From: an uncultured Christensenellaceae bacterium
GTDB lineage: Bacteria > Bacillota > Clostridia > Christensenellales > UBA3700
Reading direction: 5' to 3'
Assembly: GCA_944380285.1 (NCBI GenBank)
Contig: CALWGZ010000005.1
Span: 1-64,000, forward strand
DNA: 64,000 nt
Below are positions 43,097 through 52,040 of this stretch, piece by piece. Under the pieces are notes generated by a model, which saw only the letters and a program-made list of their open reading frames with translations, searched no databases and had not been told where the DNA came from. The position numbers and the translations under genes were made by a program. Every line of letters starts with the position of its first letter. Within the stretch, counting starts at the first letter, position 1.

Positions 43097-44086
43097 ATGG
43101 ACGAAAAGATCAAGATCAGCGCTCCCAAGGCGCTCTACGATTTGTTGTGCAAGGATTGCGCCGACTTCAAGGTGACCAAAAAGGACGGGTCGCCCAACAT
43201 GAATGCCTTTCTCAACATGGTGCTCATCAACTTTTACGAGGAATTCGCGGGCGCGGAAGAAAAGCTCCGCGACGAGGTGAGGGCAGCGCTCGCCGACGTC
43301 CCGGATAGATATCGTGAGACGGCGTTTTTGAATGCGCTCAAGGTGTTCACAAAGAGGCAGACCGATATCGACGACGGCGAGACGAAAGTCTTTGCCTTCA
43401 AGCCGACCAAGAATGCCGAAAAGGCCGTCGTCTACATAGAGAACATGTTGGCGCCCAACGAGTCGCTGTCGTCGTGCTATCGCAGGCTCTTTTCCGCCTA
43501 TGCGCAAAAGAGGAAGAATTTGCGTGAGAGGATCGTCTTCAAGGAGAATCACCGCCTGCTCACCGAGGCGGCGGCAAAGGGCGTAAAGGTGTGCCTATCG
43601 CTGGTCACGGGCGGAGTGTCCAAGGACGCGTCCGTCTTTGCGGTCAGCGCGGCAAAGGAAGAGCTGTTCAACTATGTGCTCTTTTTCGACGGCAAACAAA
43701 ACGTCACGGTGCGCCTCTCGTCCGTCCGCACGGTGTCTTTGCTTGCGGCAAAGAGCGAGATCCCGCCGCAAAACGCCGCGCTCTTTGAGAGGCAGGTGGA
43801 GAGCGCGCCGCAATATCCGATGTACTCGTCCGATCGTGAACCGATCAAGGTGCGCCTCACCAACAAGGGCAAAGCGCTCTTTGACAAGATCTATCTCTAT
43901 CGGCCGATGCCAAAGAGCGTCGACGGCGACGTCTACACCTTCGATTGTTCCGCCAATCAGGCGCTCTATTACTTTGAGCGCTTCGGCGACAGCGCGCTCA
44001 TCCTCTCGCCGAAAAAGCTGGGCATCTTTATGCGCAACTACTACTTTTACGCCTACAAGGCATACCGCGACCGCTACCCGAGGTGA
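43097..44086 (+). CDS. WYL-domain transcriptional regulator
   Basis: Start set at ATG 43097 (MDEKIKISAPKALYDLLCKD) after GGAGGCAGAT. The 329-aa protein has an N-terminal region resembling a ribbon-helix-helix DNA-binding element with a helical extension. A WYL-type fold follows (FAVSAAKEELFNYVLFFDGK, VTVRLSSVRTVSL), then a WYL C-terminal extension (FDCSANQALYYFERFGDSAL, MRNYYFYAYKAYRDRYPR). WYL proteins sense nucleic-acid or other ligands and often control defence or stress loci. Divergent placement with the FtsH-like ATPase suggests it controls that gene. Confidence 0.75.
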   Translation: MDEKIKISAPKALYDLLCKDCADFKVTKKDGSPNMNAFLNMVLINFYEEFAGAEEKLRDEVRAALADVPDRYRETAFLNALKVFTKRQTDIDDGETKVFAFKPTKNAEKAVVYIENMLAPNESLSSCYRRLFSAYAQKRKNLRERIVFKENHRLLTEAAAKGVKVCLSLVTGGVSKDASVFAVSAAKEELFNYVLFFDGKQNVTVRLSSVRTVSLLAAKSEIPPQNAALFERQVESAPQYPMYSSDREPIKVRLTNKGKALFDKIYLYRPMPKSVDGDVYTFDCSANQALYYFERFGDSALILSPKKLGIFMRNYYFYAYKAYRDRYPR

Positions 44087-44409
44087 GGGGTGAGAGAAGA
44101 TGATAATTAAACAGTCACACAACAGTCTTGCAATCGCGGCAAACAGACGATATAATTTGATGGGGACACCGCGTCATCGTTCTCTCATTTTGAAATGTTC
44201 GTAAAAACATTATGGAGCGCTATTCTAAACGAATATTATTGTGTGTGTAGATCGACCCCGAAATCAAGAAAATAGAAAATTAAAAATCTCACAGAGAGGG
44301 CGAAGTCGGCTTGACTTTGCCCTCTTTGTGACAGGAGCTTCGCTTCGCAATTGACGTCTTCGAGAGAGCGCCTGAAACAACTTCGCGAAAGTTGCCGCAA
44401 GCGGCAACC
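44087..44409. other. Gene-free interval with hairpin
   Basis: A stem AGAGGGC-AAGTC pairs with GACTT-GCCCTCT near 44295-44325. The surrounding sequence has no ribosome site linked to an open frame. Repeats of the next feature begin at its right edge. Confidence 0.4.
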
Positions 44410-44600
44410 GTAAGGAGCGAAGTGAGCGTAAGGAGAGAGGCAATTCATTGCCGAACGACGGAATAGCGAACGCCGATAGGGTACGACTTGTCGCATTTGC
44501 GACAAGTCGCGTGAGCGTCCGGAATAGCGATTGCCGATAGGGGACGATAACGCTCGTGATTCGCTCAAAGTATAATATACTTTTTCGCGAAAGCACCCGA
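44410..44600 (+). repeat. Diverged copies of the CGAACGCCGATAGGG hairpin repeat
   Basis: Two units: 44460-44519 (stem CGACTTGTCGCA/TGCGACAAGTCG) and 44521 onward (CGATTGCCGATAGGGGACG with hairpin CTCGTGATTCGCTC). The lead-in CGTAAGGAGAGAGGCAAT matches the 314-bp units that follow. The second unit closely resembles the minus-strand copy near 23900. Confidence 0.65.
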
Positions 44601-44769
44601 TTGCAACTTGGAGCGATTTACATTGCTTGCGCCGTCGGGTGCCCACGATTTCGTTAGCAGGGTAGATAAACGGAGCGGAAAGCTATGGCGTAGGGCGAGC
44701 CGAAAAAAGGGAGTGGCACTTGTGCCAAACTCCCGTTTTCGGATCGCTTCAAGCCGAGCTTGAAGCGCT

Positions 44770-45397
44770 GGTGCTTGTGACCGGACCGTAAGGAGCGAAA
44801 CGTAGTGTAGCGTAAGGAGAGAGGCAATTTATTGCCGAACGACGGAATAGCGAACGCCGATAGGGTACGACTTGTCGCATTTGCGACAAGCCGCGTGAGC
44901 GTCCGGAATAGCGAACGCCGACAGGGGACGCTTTGTCGCGGCGGCGACAAAGCGCGTGAGCGTCACTATTTCGGACAGTCCGGTCACAGCACGGGGGAGG
45001 AAGCGAGCCAAAAGAGCGAAAAAAATATGAGGCAGAGAAGCGGCCTCATATATTTTCGCCAAAAGGGCGAGACTTCCGTCAGTGGTGCTTGTGACCGGAC
45101 CGTAAGGAGCGAAACGTAGTGCAGCGTAAGGAGAGAGGCAATTTATTGCCGAACGACGGAATAGCGAACGCCGATAGGGTACGACTTGTCGCATTTGCGA
45201 CAAGCCGCGTGAGCGTCCGGAATAGCGAACGCCGACAGGGGACGCTTTGTCGCGGCGGCGACAAAGCGCGTGAGCGTCACTATTTCGGACAGTCCGGTCA
45301 CAGCACGGGGGAGGAAGCGAGCCAAAAGAGCGAAAAAAATATGAGGCAGAGAAGCGGCCTCATATATTTTCGCCAAAAGGGCGAGACTTCCGTCAGT
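44770..45397 (+). repeat. 314-bp tandem duplication anchored on the tRNA-Leu 3' end
   Basis: Units 44770-45083 and 45084-45397 are nearly identical (one difference seen: GTGTAGCG versus GTGCAGCG). Each begins with GGTGCTTGTGACCGGAC, the same 17 nt that form the 3' end of the tRNA-Leu gene at 45397-45481, so the tRNA supplies a third boundary copy. Within each unit are two 61-bp hairpin sub-repeats (44843, 44904; 45157, 45218) with different but perfectly paired stems. No protein frame here is credible. Confidence 0.85.
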
Positions 45398-45481
45398 GGT
45401 GCTTGTGACCGGACTCGAACCGGTACGGGTCCTCCCCGAGGGATTTTAAGTCCCTTGCGTCTGCCATTTCGCCACACAAGC
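45397..45481 (-). tRNA. tRNA-Leu (anticodon TAA)
   Basis: An 85-nt class II tRNA. Acceptor GCTTGTG/CACAAGC, D arm with TGGCGAAATGGCAGACGC, anticodon arm GGGAC-TTAAAAT-type loop with TAA, a variable arm (CGGGGAGGACCCG) and a T arm CCGGTTCGAGTCCGG, with CCA encoded. It reads UUA/UUG codons. Its 3' end coincides with the tandem repeat boundary. Confidence 0.95.
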
Positions 45482-45600
45482 GCGCGTCATATCGTCTTAT
45501 TATTTTACCACAGCGCGCGCACTTTTGCAATTGCGGAGCGCGGATTTTCGGCGCGGAAGAGAATTTCGAAAAAATTTTTCAAAAAAATTGCCCATACCTC

Positions 45601-45654
45601 TTGACAAAGCGAAAAAGTGTGGTATAATAAGGACGAAAGTCAAAGAAAGACTAA
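45601..45654 (+). promoter_or_regulatory. ctsR operon promoter with CtsR box
   Basis: TTGACA (45601-45606) and TATAAT (45623-45628), 16-bp spacer. A tandem heptad AGTCAAA-GAA-AGACTAA (45638-45654) follows, close to the CtsR consensus GGTCAAANANGTCAAA, and overlaps the likely transcription start. This predicts autorepression by CtsR with induction on heat or protein stress. Confidence 0.85.
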
Positions 45655-45672
45655 TTTGACGGGAGGCAAAGT

Positions 45673-46125
45673 ATGGCGAACATATCCGATACGATAGAGC
45701 AATTCATCAAGTCGTTCTTCGGGGACAGCGACAGCATACAGCTTTCGCGCAATGATCTGGCGCACTATTTCGGCGTCTCGCCGTCGCAGATCAGCTATGT
45801 GTTGACGACGCGGTTTTCGGTGGACAGAGGATATGTGATCGAGTCAAAGCGCGGCGGCGGAGGGAGCGTGACGGTCGCGAAGATCGTCGGCACAAAGGAT
45901 GACTTTTTGCCCGAGCTGCTCAAACAGACGGACGCGCTCGACGCGTTGACGTTCAACAAGGCGGCGTCGATGACGGACAGGCTTGCGCGCGACGGCATCA
46001 TCACGGACGGCGAGGCGGCGATCGTCAAGAGCGCGATCGGCGACAGGGCGCTCGCGGTGCCGATGGCGGACGCGTTGAGAAAGAATATTTTCAAGGAGAT
46101 CCTTGTCGGATTGATCAGGAGGTAA
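45673..46125 (+). CDS. ctsR: Transcriptional repressor CtsR
   Basis: A 150-aa protein. The HTH region is LSRNDLAHYFGVSPSQISYV, the glycine-rich beta-wing is KRGGGGSVTVAKI, and the C-terminal dimerisation helices contain ITDGEAAIVKSAIGDRAL. GGGAGGCAAAGT precedes the ATG. It represses its own operon and other clp genes until phosphorylated or inactivated through McsB. First gene of ctsR-mcsA-mcsB-clpC. Confidence 0.95.
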   Translation: MANISDTIEQFIKSFFGDSDSIQLSRNDLAHYFGVSPSQISYVLTTRFSVDRGYVIESKRGGGGSVTVAKIVGTKDDFLPELLKQTDALDALTFNKAASMTDRLARDGIITDGEAAIVKSAIGDRALAVPMADALRKNIFKEILVGLIRR

Positions 46126-46127
46126 CT

Positions 46128-46697
46128 ATGGCGGACAACAAAGAACACATCTGCGACCTGTGTCACAAGCGGTATGCGACCGGCTATGTGATGATGGGGA
46201 CGGGCGGACATCAGATCGTCAAGTGGCTTTGCCCCGAGTGCGCCAAGCAGGTCAATGCGGGCGGCGGGTTTTTCGACGACGTATTGTCGGGGCTCGACAA
46301 CGTCTTGCAGGCGATGATCCTCGGCAATCCGGTCAAGAGCGCCGATCCCGAGCACAAAAAGGCGCGCAGGGTATGCCCGGTGTGCGGAGCGACCGAGGAG
46401 GAGATCGCGTCGAACTACAAGTTCGGGTGCAGCGAGTGCTACAAGGTCTTTTACGACCTCGCGCACAGCTATGTCGCCCAGCTCGGCGGCAGTGAATATA
46501 AGGGCAAGGGTCCCGGCGCGAAGAAGGCGGCGAAAACGGACGACGGCGCCAAGCGCGAACAAAACGCCAAGTCGCTTGCCGACTATGTCGAAGAGCTGCG
46601 CAAAAAGATGCACGAGGCGGGCGAGAGGGGAGATTACGATCTCGCGTCTCAGCTCAAACATCAAATCGCCTCGCTCACGGGAGGTGACGGCAAATGA
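46128..46697 (+). CDS. mcsA: McsA, activator of McsB
   Basis: A 189-aa protein. Two zinc-binding CxxC pairs occur: ICDLCHKRY with WLCPECAKQ, and RVCPVCGAT with FGCSECYK. A C-terminal UVR motif follows (VEELRKKMHEAGERGDYDLA). It binds and activates the arginine kinase McsB and modulates CtsR. Overlaps mcsB by 4 nt. Confidence 0.92.
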   Translation: MADNKEHICDLCHKRYATGYVMMGTGGHQIVKWLCPECAKQVNAGGGFFDDVLSGLDNVLQAMILGNPVKSADPEHKKARRVCPVCGATEEEIASNYKFGCSECYKVFYDLAHSYVAQLGGSEYKGKGPGAKKAAKTDDGAKREQNAKSLADYVEELRKKMHEAGERGDYDLASQLKHQIASLTGGDGK

Positions 46698-47686
46698 CGG
46701 ACAAGAACAAGGACGTGGTCATCTCCACGAGAGTGCGCTTTGCGCGCAACATCAACGGCTTGCCCTTCCCCCACAAACTGAGCGGGCAGGAAGAGATCTA
46801 TTCGGTGTTGATGAAGAACACTGTCGATTGTTGCAACAAGCTGTTCGCCGGCAAGTTCTACAAGACGGGCGAGACGGAGAAGTTGTTCGAGCAATCGCTC
46901 GTAGAAAAGCATTTGATCAGCGCCGAGTTGGTCAAAAAGCCGTACGGCGGCGTGTTCGTCGCCGACGACGAGACCGTCTCGATCATGATCAACGAAGAGG
47001 ACCACATCCGCGAGCAATGCATCATGCCGGGATACGACCTCGACAACGCATACGCAAAGCTGGTCAAGCTGGACGAGCTTCTTGCCCAAAACCTCGACAT
47101 CGCGTATGACAAATATTTCGGCTATCTGACCGCATGCCCGACCAATCTCGGCGCGGCGATGCGTCTTTCGGCGCTCGTGTCGCTGCCGGCGATGACGATC
47201 GCGCGAAAGATGGGCAGTCTGATCTCGGGGCTGGAAAAGCTGGGGTTCACCACGAGGGGAACGTACGGCGAGGGCACGGACGCTTCCGGCTTTGAGTATC
47301 AGATCAGCAATCAAGCCGCCGTCGGAAAGAGCGAGGAGTCGATCAAGGACATCTTCGGCAGGGCGGTCACGCAGATAATCGAATTGGAGCGCCGCGAAAG
47401 AGAGGCGCTCAAACAGAGGGGAGGCGTCGACCTCAAGGACAAGATCATGCGCAGCTGGGGCATCTTGACCAATTGCTGCAAGATCAGCTCGAGCGAGTTC
47501 ATGCAGCTCGTCGGCTACGCAAGGCTGGGCATAGCCCTCGGCTACATAGACAAAGACTACGAGACATTGGACAATTTGGCGGTGATGACTCAGCCCGCGA
47601 TGCTGTGCATGTTCGCCAAAAAGGTCCTCACCGCGGAAGAGCGCGACAGAGCGCGCGCCGCATTGACAAACAAGACTTTGAATTGA
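46694..47686 (+). CDS. mcsB: Protein arginine kinase McsB
   Basis: A 330-aa phosphagen-kinase-fold protein: VVISTRVRFARNINGLPFPH, EEDHIREQCIMPG, and the active-site Cys segment YLTACPTNLGAAMRLSA. It phosphorylates arginines on CtsR and damaged proteins, marking them for ClpC-ClpP. An ERDRAR segment near the C-terminus may correspond to the RDxxRP allosteric site in degenerate form. GGAGGTGACGGCAA upstream supports the start. Confidence 0.93.
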   Translation: MTDKNKDVVISTRVRFARNINGLPFPHKLSGQEEIYSVLMKNTVDCCNKLFAGKFYKTGETEKLFEQSLVEKHLISAELVKKPYGGVFVADDETVSIMINEEDHIREQCIMPGYDLDNAYAKLVKLDELLAQNLDIAYDKYFGYLTACPTNLGAAMRLSALVSLPAMTIARKMGSLISGLEKLGFTTRGTYGEGTDASGFEYQISNQAAVGKSEESIKDIFGRAVTQIIELERREREALKQRGGVDLKDKIMRSWGILTNCCKISSSEFMQLVGYARLGIALGYIDKDYETLDNLAVMTQPAMLCMFAKKVLTAEERDRARAALTNKTLN

Positions 47687-47699
47687 AGGAGGATATGAT

Positions 47700-50267
47700 A
47701 TGAAATTCACCGAAGAATGTGCGAGAGCGATCAAACAGGCTCAAACTTACGCGATGCGCAAAGGCGGTCTTTTGGGGACCGAACACCTGCTCGCCGGCAT
47801 AGCGAGTTCGCAATGCAAGGGCGGAAAGATCTTGGCAAGACTGATCGACGTCGACGCGCTGATCGCGGCGCTTCTGCCGCAAGAGGACGAGCCGACATCC
47901 CAGGTCAGGATCACGCCGCGCGTCGACAGGGCGCTGCGTTCGAGCGAGATGTACGGCAAGATGAACGGCGTCGGCGCGATCGATTCGGTCACGCTGCTCA
48001 CATGCCTGCTCGAAGACGGCGGTTCGTACGCCTGCCGCGCGCTTGCGTCGATGGGCGTCGACGTGGACGAATTGAGGGCGCGTTTGATGGCTCAGGCGAT
48101 GTTCGGTCAGCATGAAGAAGACGGCGGCGACGATGACGAGATCGGTGACGAAGACGAAGGGCTCGACATCATGTCGGACGATCCTAACATGCCCAAGAAC
48201 AACACGGGCGCCAAAAAAACCAACATTAACGCCAAGCTGCCCAAAGAGCTTCAAGATCTTGGCGAAGACTTGACTGAGAAGGCAAGGCAGGGCATGCTCG
48301 ACCCCATCATCGGGCGCAGCAAAGAGATCGAGAGGATCATCGAGATCCTTTGCCGCCGCACCAAGAACAATCCGGTGCTGATCGGCGAACCCGGCGTCGG
48401 CAAGAGCGCGATCGTCGAGGGGCTTGCCCAGGCGATCGTCAACGGCGATGTGCCCGAGATGCTGCGTGGCAAGACGGTGTTCTCGCTCAACATCACCTCG
48501 GTGCTGTCGGGCACCAAGTACAGGGGCGACTTTGAAGAGAGGCTCAAAAAGGCGATCGACGCGATCTTGTCGAGAGGCGACATCATCGTGTTCATCGACG
48601 AGATCCACATGATCGTCGGCGCGGGCAGCACGTCCGAAAACGGCGTCGACGCCGCCAACATCCTCAAACCCATGCTGGCGAGAGGGGAGATGCAGACGAT
48701 CGGCGCGACCACGCTCGACGAGTATCGCAAGTTCATCGAAAAGGACAGTGCGCTCGAGCGCAGATTCCAGCAGATCATTGTCGATCCGCCCTCGGTCGAG
48801 GACACGATCACGATCCTCAAAGGCATACGTTCCAAGTACGAAGAGCATCATCATGTGACTATCACCGACGAGGCGCTCGAGGCGGCGGCAAAGATGTCCG
48901 ACAGGTACATCAGCGACAGGTTCTTGCCCGACAAGGCGATCGACCTAATCGACGAGGCGTCGTCCAAGAAGAGGATCAGCAACTTCGTGATGCCCGACGA
49001 CGTCAAGAAGATGGAGGACGAGGTCAACCGCCTCAAAGTGGAGCAGGTGAGCTTTGCCAAGCACGAACTGTACGATGAGGCGAAGACAGTCAAGAAAAAG
49101 GCGGAAGAACTTCAAAAACGCATCGACGAGCAAAAGGAGGCGTGGCACAAACATCACGACGACGTCAAACTCGAAGTGGGCGTGGACGACATCGCGGCGG
49201 TCGTGTCCGCATGGACAAAGATCCCCGTCGTCAAATTGACCGAGAGCGAGGCGCAAAGACTGCTTCACCTCGAAGAGACGCTGCATAAGCGCGTCGTCGG
49301 TCAGGACGAGGCGGTATCTGCGGTCGCCAAGGCGGTCAGAAGGGCGAGAGCCGGCGTGCAGGATTCCAAGCGTCCGATAGGCTCGTTCATCTTCCTCGGA
49401 CCGACAGGCGTCGGCAAGACGGAGCTTTCCAAGGCGCTCGCCGAGGCGATGTTCGGAGATGAGAACATGCTGATACGTCTGGATATGTCCGAGTACATGG
49501 ACAAGATCAGCGTGTCCAAATTGATAGGTTCCGCGCCCGGTTACGTCGGTTACGACGAGGGCGGACAATTGACCGAAAAGGTGCGCCGCAAGCCCTATTC
49601 CGTCGTGCTGTTCGACGAGATCGAAAAGGCTCACCCCGACGTGTTCAACATCCTGCTCCAGATCCTCGACGACGGCAGATTGACCGATTCGCACGGCAGG
49701 ACGGTCAACTTCAAGAACACCATCGTCATCATGACGTCCAACATCGGCGCGAACGAGATCAAGGCAAAGGCAAAGCTGGGCTTCGGTTCGAGCGACGCCG
49801 AGACCGATTACGACAACATGAAGGAGAGGCAGATGGAGGCGCTCAAAAAGGCGATGCGCCCCGAGTTCATCAACCGTATCGACGACGTGATCATCTTCCG
49901 TCCGCTGCGCAAAGAGGACATGAATTCCATCGTCACGATGATGGTCGACGGGCTTGCAAAGAGGCTTGACGAGCGCGACATCGGCATTACGGTGACCGAC
50001 GCTGCGAAGAATTACATCGTCGAACACGGCACCAACGTCGAGTACGGCGCGCGTCCGTTGAGGAGAGCGGTCCAGAAATACATCGAGGACGAGCTGAGCG
50101 AATTGATCTTGGCGGGCAAGATCGCGATCGGTCAAAATGTGACCGTCGACGTCGGCGAGGACGGCGCGCTCAAATTTGTCCCCGGAGAGATGCGCGACGC
50201 GGCGAAAGATGCGGCGCAGGCGGCGAAAGAGGAGAAGCTGAGCGGCGACGAGCCCAAGGCTGAATGA
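47700..50267 (+). CDS. clpC: ATP-dependent Clp protease ATPase subunit ClpC
   Basis: An 855-aa protein. Two Clp_N repeats (TEECARAIKQAQTYAMRKGG) lead to AAA domain 1 with Walker A GEPGVGKSA (about 229-237), then a coiled M domain (EVNRLKVEQVSFAKHELYDE). AAA domain 2 has Walker A GPTGVGKTE (about 567-575) and the ClpB_D2-small end. An acidic linker after the N domain (EEDGGDDDEIGDEDEG) is longer than usual. It unfolds arginine-phosphorylated proteins for ClpP. AAGGAGGATATGAT precedes the ATG. Last gene of the stress operon. Confidence 0.95.
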   Translation: MKFTEECARAIKQAQTYAMRKGGLLGTEHLLAGIASSQCKGGKILARLIDVDALIAALLPQEDEPTSQVRITPRVDRALRSSEMYGKMNGVGAIDSVTLLTCLLEDGGSYACRALASMGVDVDELRARLMAQAMFGQHEEDGGDDDEIGDEDEGLDIMSDDPNMPKNNTGAKKTNINAKLPKELQDLGEDLTEKARQGMLDPIIGRSKEIERIIEILCRRTKNNPVLIGEPGVGKSAIVEGLAQAIVNGDVPEMLRGKTVFSLNITSVLSGTKYRGDFEERLKKAIDAILSRGDIIVFIDEIHMIVGAGSTSENGVDAANILKPMLARGEMQTIGATTLDEYRKFIEKDSALERRFQQIIVDPPSVEDTITILKGIRSKYEEHHHVTITDEALEAAAKMSDRYISDRFLPDKAIDLIDEASSKKRISNFVMPDDVKKMEDEVNRLKVEQVSFAKHELYDEAKTVKKKAEELQKRIDEQKEAWHKHHDDVKLEVGVDDIAAVVSAWTKIPVVKLTESEAQRLLHLEETLHKRVVGQDEAVSAVAKAVRRARAGVQDSKRPIGSFIFLGPTGVGKTELSKALAEAMFGDENMLIRLDMSEYMDKISVSKLIGSAPGYVGYDEGGQLTEKVRRKPYSVVLFDEIEKAHPDVFNILLQILDDGRLTDSHGRTVNFKNTIVIMTSNIGANEIKAKAKLGFGSSDAETDYDNMKERQMEALKKAMRPEFINRIDDVIIFRPLRKEDMNSIVTMMVDGLAKRLDERDIGITVTDAAKNYIVEHGTNVEYGARPLRRAVQKYIEDELSELILAGKIAIGQNVTVDVGEDGALKFVPGEMRDAAKDAAQAAKEEKLSGDEPKAE

Positions 50268-50298
50268 CGCGATAACCCGAAACATATTCGCGATTTTG

Positions 50299-50329
50299 AA
50301 AAAGGAGCGGCGAAAGCTGCCCCTTTTTC
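50299..50329 (+). terminator. Terminator of the ctsR operon
   Basis: Stem AAAAAGGAGCGGC/GCTGCCCCTTTTT (one mismatch) with a GAAA tetraloop and a terminal T-run, 30 bp after clpC. Confidence 0.75.
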
Positions 50330-50385
50330 GCGCCCTCGGGCGCGCAATTGTTGCAAAATGTGCGCCGATGCAATATAATAGAGCC

Positions 50386-51321
50386 ATGGATTACAGAGAG
50401 ATCACCGTTTTTACGACCACCGCCGCGAGCGAGCTCGTCGCGGACATATTGTCCGACCTCGGCAGCGAGGGCGTGGGCATCTATGACAAAAACGACTTTT
50501 TGCAATTGTGCAAGAGCGACGTCGTTTGGGACTATGTCGACGAGAGCGTGCTCGCCGCAAGCGAGGTCGTGCGCGTGCTCGGCTATTTCCCCGAAGAGAG
50601 CGCGGACGAGGTCGAGAGGAAGCTCGGCGAGAGATTGGACGATCTCAAACGCGATTGCGCTTTTGAGACAGGTTCGCTCGAGACGTCCCGACGCGTCGTC
50701 GGCGACGAGGATTGGAACGTCGTCTGGCGCAAGTTTTACAGCCCGATAGAGTGCGGCGGCGTCGCCGTCGTCCCCGGTTGGATAGACTATACGTCAAAAG
50801 AGGGCGTCAAGGTCGTCAAGATGGATCCCGGCATGGCGTTCGGCACCGGCGAGCACGAGACGACGAGGCTGTGTCTCAAATTGATGCAGGACGGACCTAT
50901 CGTGGGCGCGCGCACCGCAGACCTCGGCACGGGCAGCGGCATCCTCGCGGTCGCGGCGTCCAAGCTGGGCGCGTCGAGCGTGGACGCGTGCGACATCGAC
51001 GAAAAGGCAGTCGCGGTCGCCAAGAGCAATTGCGACATCAACGGCGTGACCAACGTGTCCGTAAAGCAGGCAGATCTGCTGGCGGAGCTGAGCGGACAAT
51101 ACGACCTCATCCTCGCCAACATCACCGCCGACATCCTGATCAGGCTTGCCGAGGGCGTCGCGCCCTATCTCGCGCCGCAGGGCAGACTGATCGTCAGCGG
51201 CATCATCGCCGCGAGGCTGGAGAGCGTAAAGACCGCGTTTTTGAACGCCGGATTTGAGGTCGCGCGGCAGGAGCGCGACGGCGAATGGCACGCGATGGAG
51301 TTGAGACGGGCATGGAGATAA
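50386..51321 (+). CDS. prmA: Ribosomal protein L11 methyltransferase
   Basis: Start set at ATG 50386 (MDYREITVFTTTAASELVAD); codons upstream overlap the terminator. The 311-aa protein has the N-terminal PrmA recognition domain and a class I methyltransferase fold: FGTGEHETTRLCL, ADLGTGSGILAVAASKLGA, and LANITADILIRLA. It trimethylates ribosomal protein L11. First gene of prmA-rsmE-mtaB-HIT, a common Clostridia order; rsmE overlaps its end by 10 nt. Confidence 0.92.
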   Translation: MDYREITVFTTTAASELVADILSDLGSEGVGIYDKNDFLQLCKSDVVWDYVDESVLAASEVVRVLGYFPEESADEVERKLGERLDDLKRDCAFETGSLETSRRVVGDEDWNVVWRKFYSPIECGGVAVVPGWIDYTSKEGVKVVKMDPGMAFGTGEHETTRLCLKLMQDGPIVGARTADLGTGSGILAVAASKLGASSVDACDIDEKAVAVAKSNCDINGVTNVSVKQADLLAELSGQYDLILANITADILIRLAEGVAPYLAPQGRLIVSGIIAARLESVKTAFLNAGFEVARQERDGEWHAMELRRAWR

Positions 51322-52040
51322 GGCGATTTTTTGCGGACGCGTCGGACGTGTGCGGCGACGAGGTCACGATAGGCGGCGACGAGTTCGTCCACATGACCAA
51401 AGTGCTACGGCACAAGCCCGGCTACAAGATCGTCGTCTGCCCGGGCGACGGCAGCGAACTCGATTGCACTTTGACTTCGATCGGCGCTGACAGCGCGCTT
51501 GCGCGCATAGACGGCAGACGGCGCGGCGCGGCGGAGTTGCCCTATCGCGTCACCCTCTTTCAGGCTTTGCCCAAGGGGGACAAGCTGTCGTACATCGTTC
51601 AAAAGTGCGTGGAGCTGGGCGCGGCGCGGATCGTGCCGTTCCTGTCCGAGCGCACGGAAGAGACAAAATTCAACCGTCCGCGAATGGAGCGCGTCGCGAT
51701 CGAGGCGTGCAAGCAATGCGGCAGATGCGTGCGCTGCGAGGTCGATGAGCTCACCGACTTTGACGGCGTGCTGTCGCGCATCGCGGACGCCGAACTTGCG
51801 ATCATGCCGTACGAGCACGCTCTCAACGGCAGGATTGGCGACGTCCCCGGGCTGAAAGAGGCGAAGGACATCGCGCTCATCATAGGCAGCGAGGGCGGGT
51901 TCGCCCCCGGCGAGGTCGAGAGAGCTATCGCCGTCGGCGCAAAGACGGTCACGCTGGGCGAGCGTATTTTGCGTTGCGAGACGGCGGGGCTTGTCGCGCT
52001 GGCGATCGTCGATTACGAAAGAGGAGAGTTGGGCAAGTGA
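51312..52040 (+). CDS. rsmE: 16S rRNA (uracil1498-N3)-methyltransferase
   Basis: Start set at ATG 51312 (MEIRRFFADASDVCGDEVTI), inside the prmA end and behind GGAG. The 242-aa protein has the PUA-like N-terminus and the SPOUT knot with IIGSEGGFAPGEVERAI and VTLGERILRCETA. It methylates U1498 of 16S rRNA. It overlaps the next gene by GTGA. Confidence 0.93.
   Translation: MEIRRFFADASDVCGDEVTIGGDEFVHMTKVLRHKPGYKIVVCPGDGSELDCTLTSIGADSALARIDGRRRGAAELPYRVTLFQALPKGDKLSYIVQKCVELGAARIVPFLSERTEETKFNRPRMERVAIEACKQCGRCVRCEVDELTDFDGVLSRIADAELAIMPYEHALNGRIGDVPGLKEAKDIALIIGSEGGFAPGEVERAIAVGAKTVTLGERILRCETAGLVALAIVDYERGELGK

Noticed and set aside
44829..45604. Several open frames with YPIGVRYS or PYRRSLFR-like peptides
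   Set aside because: They are translations of the tandem hairpin repeats and of the tRNA-Leu gene. They have no ribosome sites and are duplicated along with the 314-bp unit.
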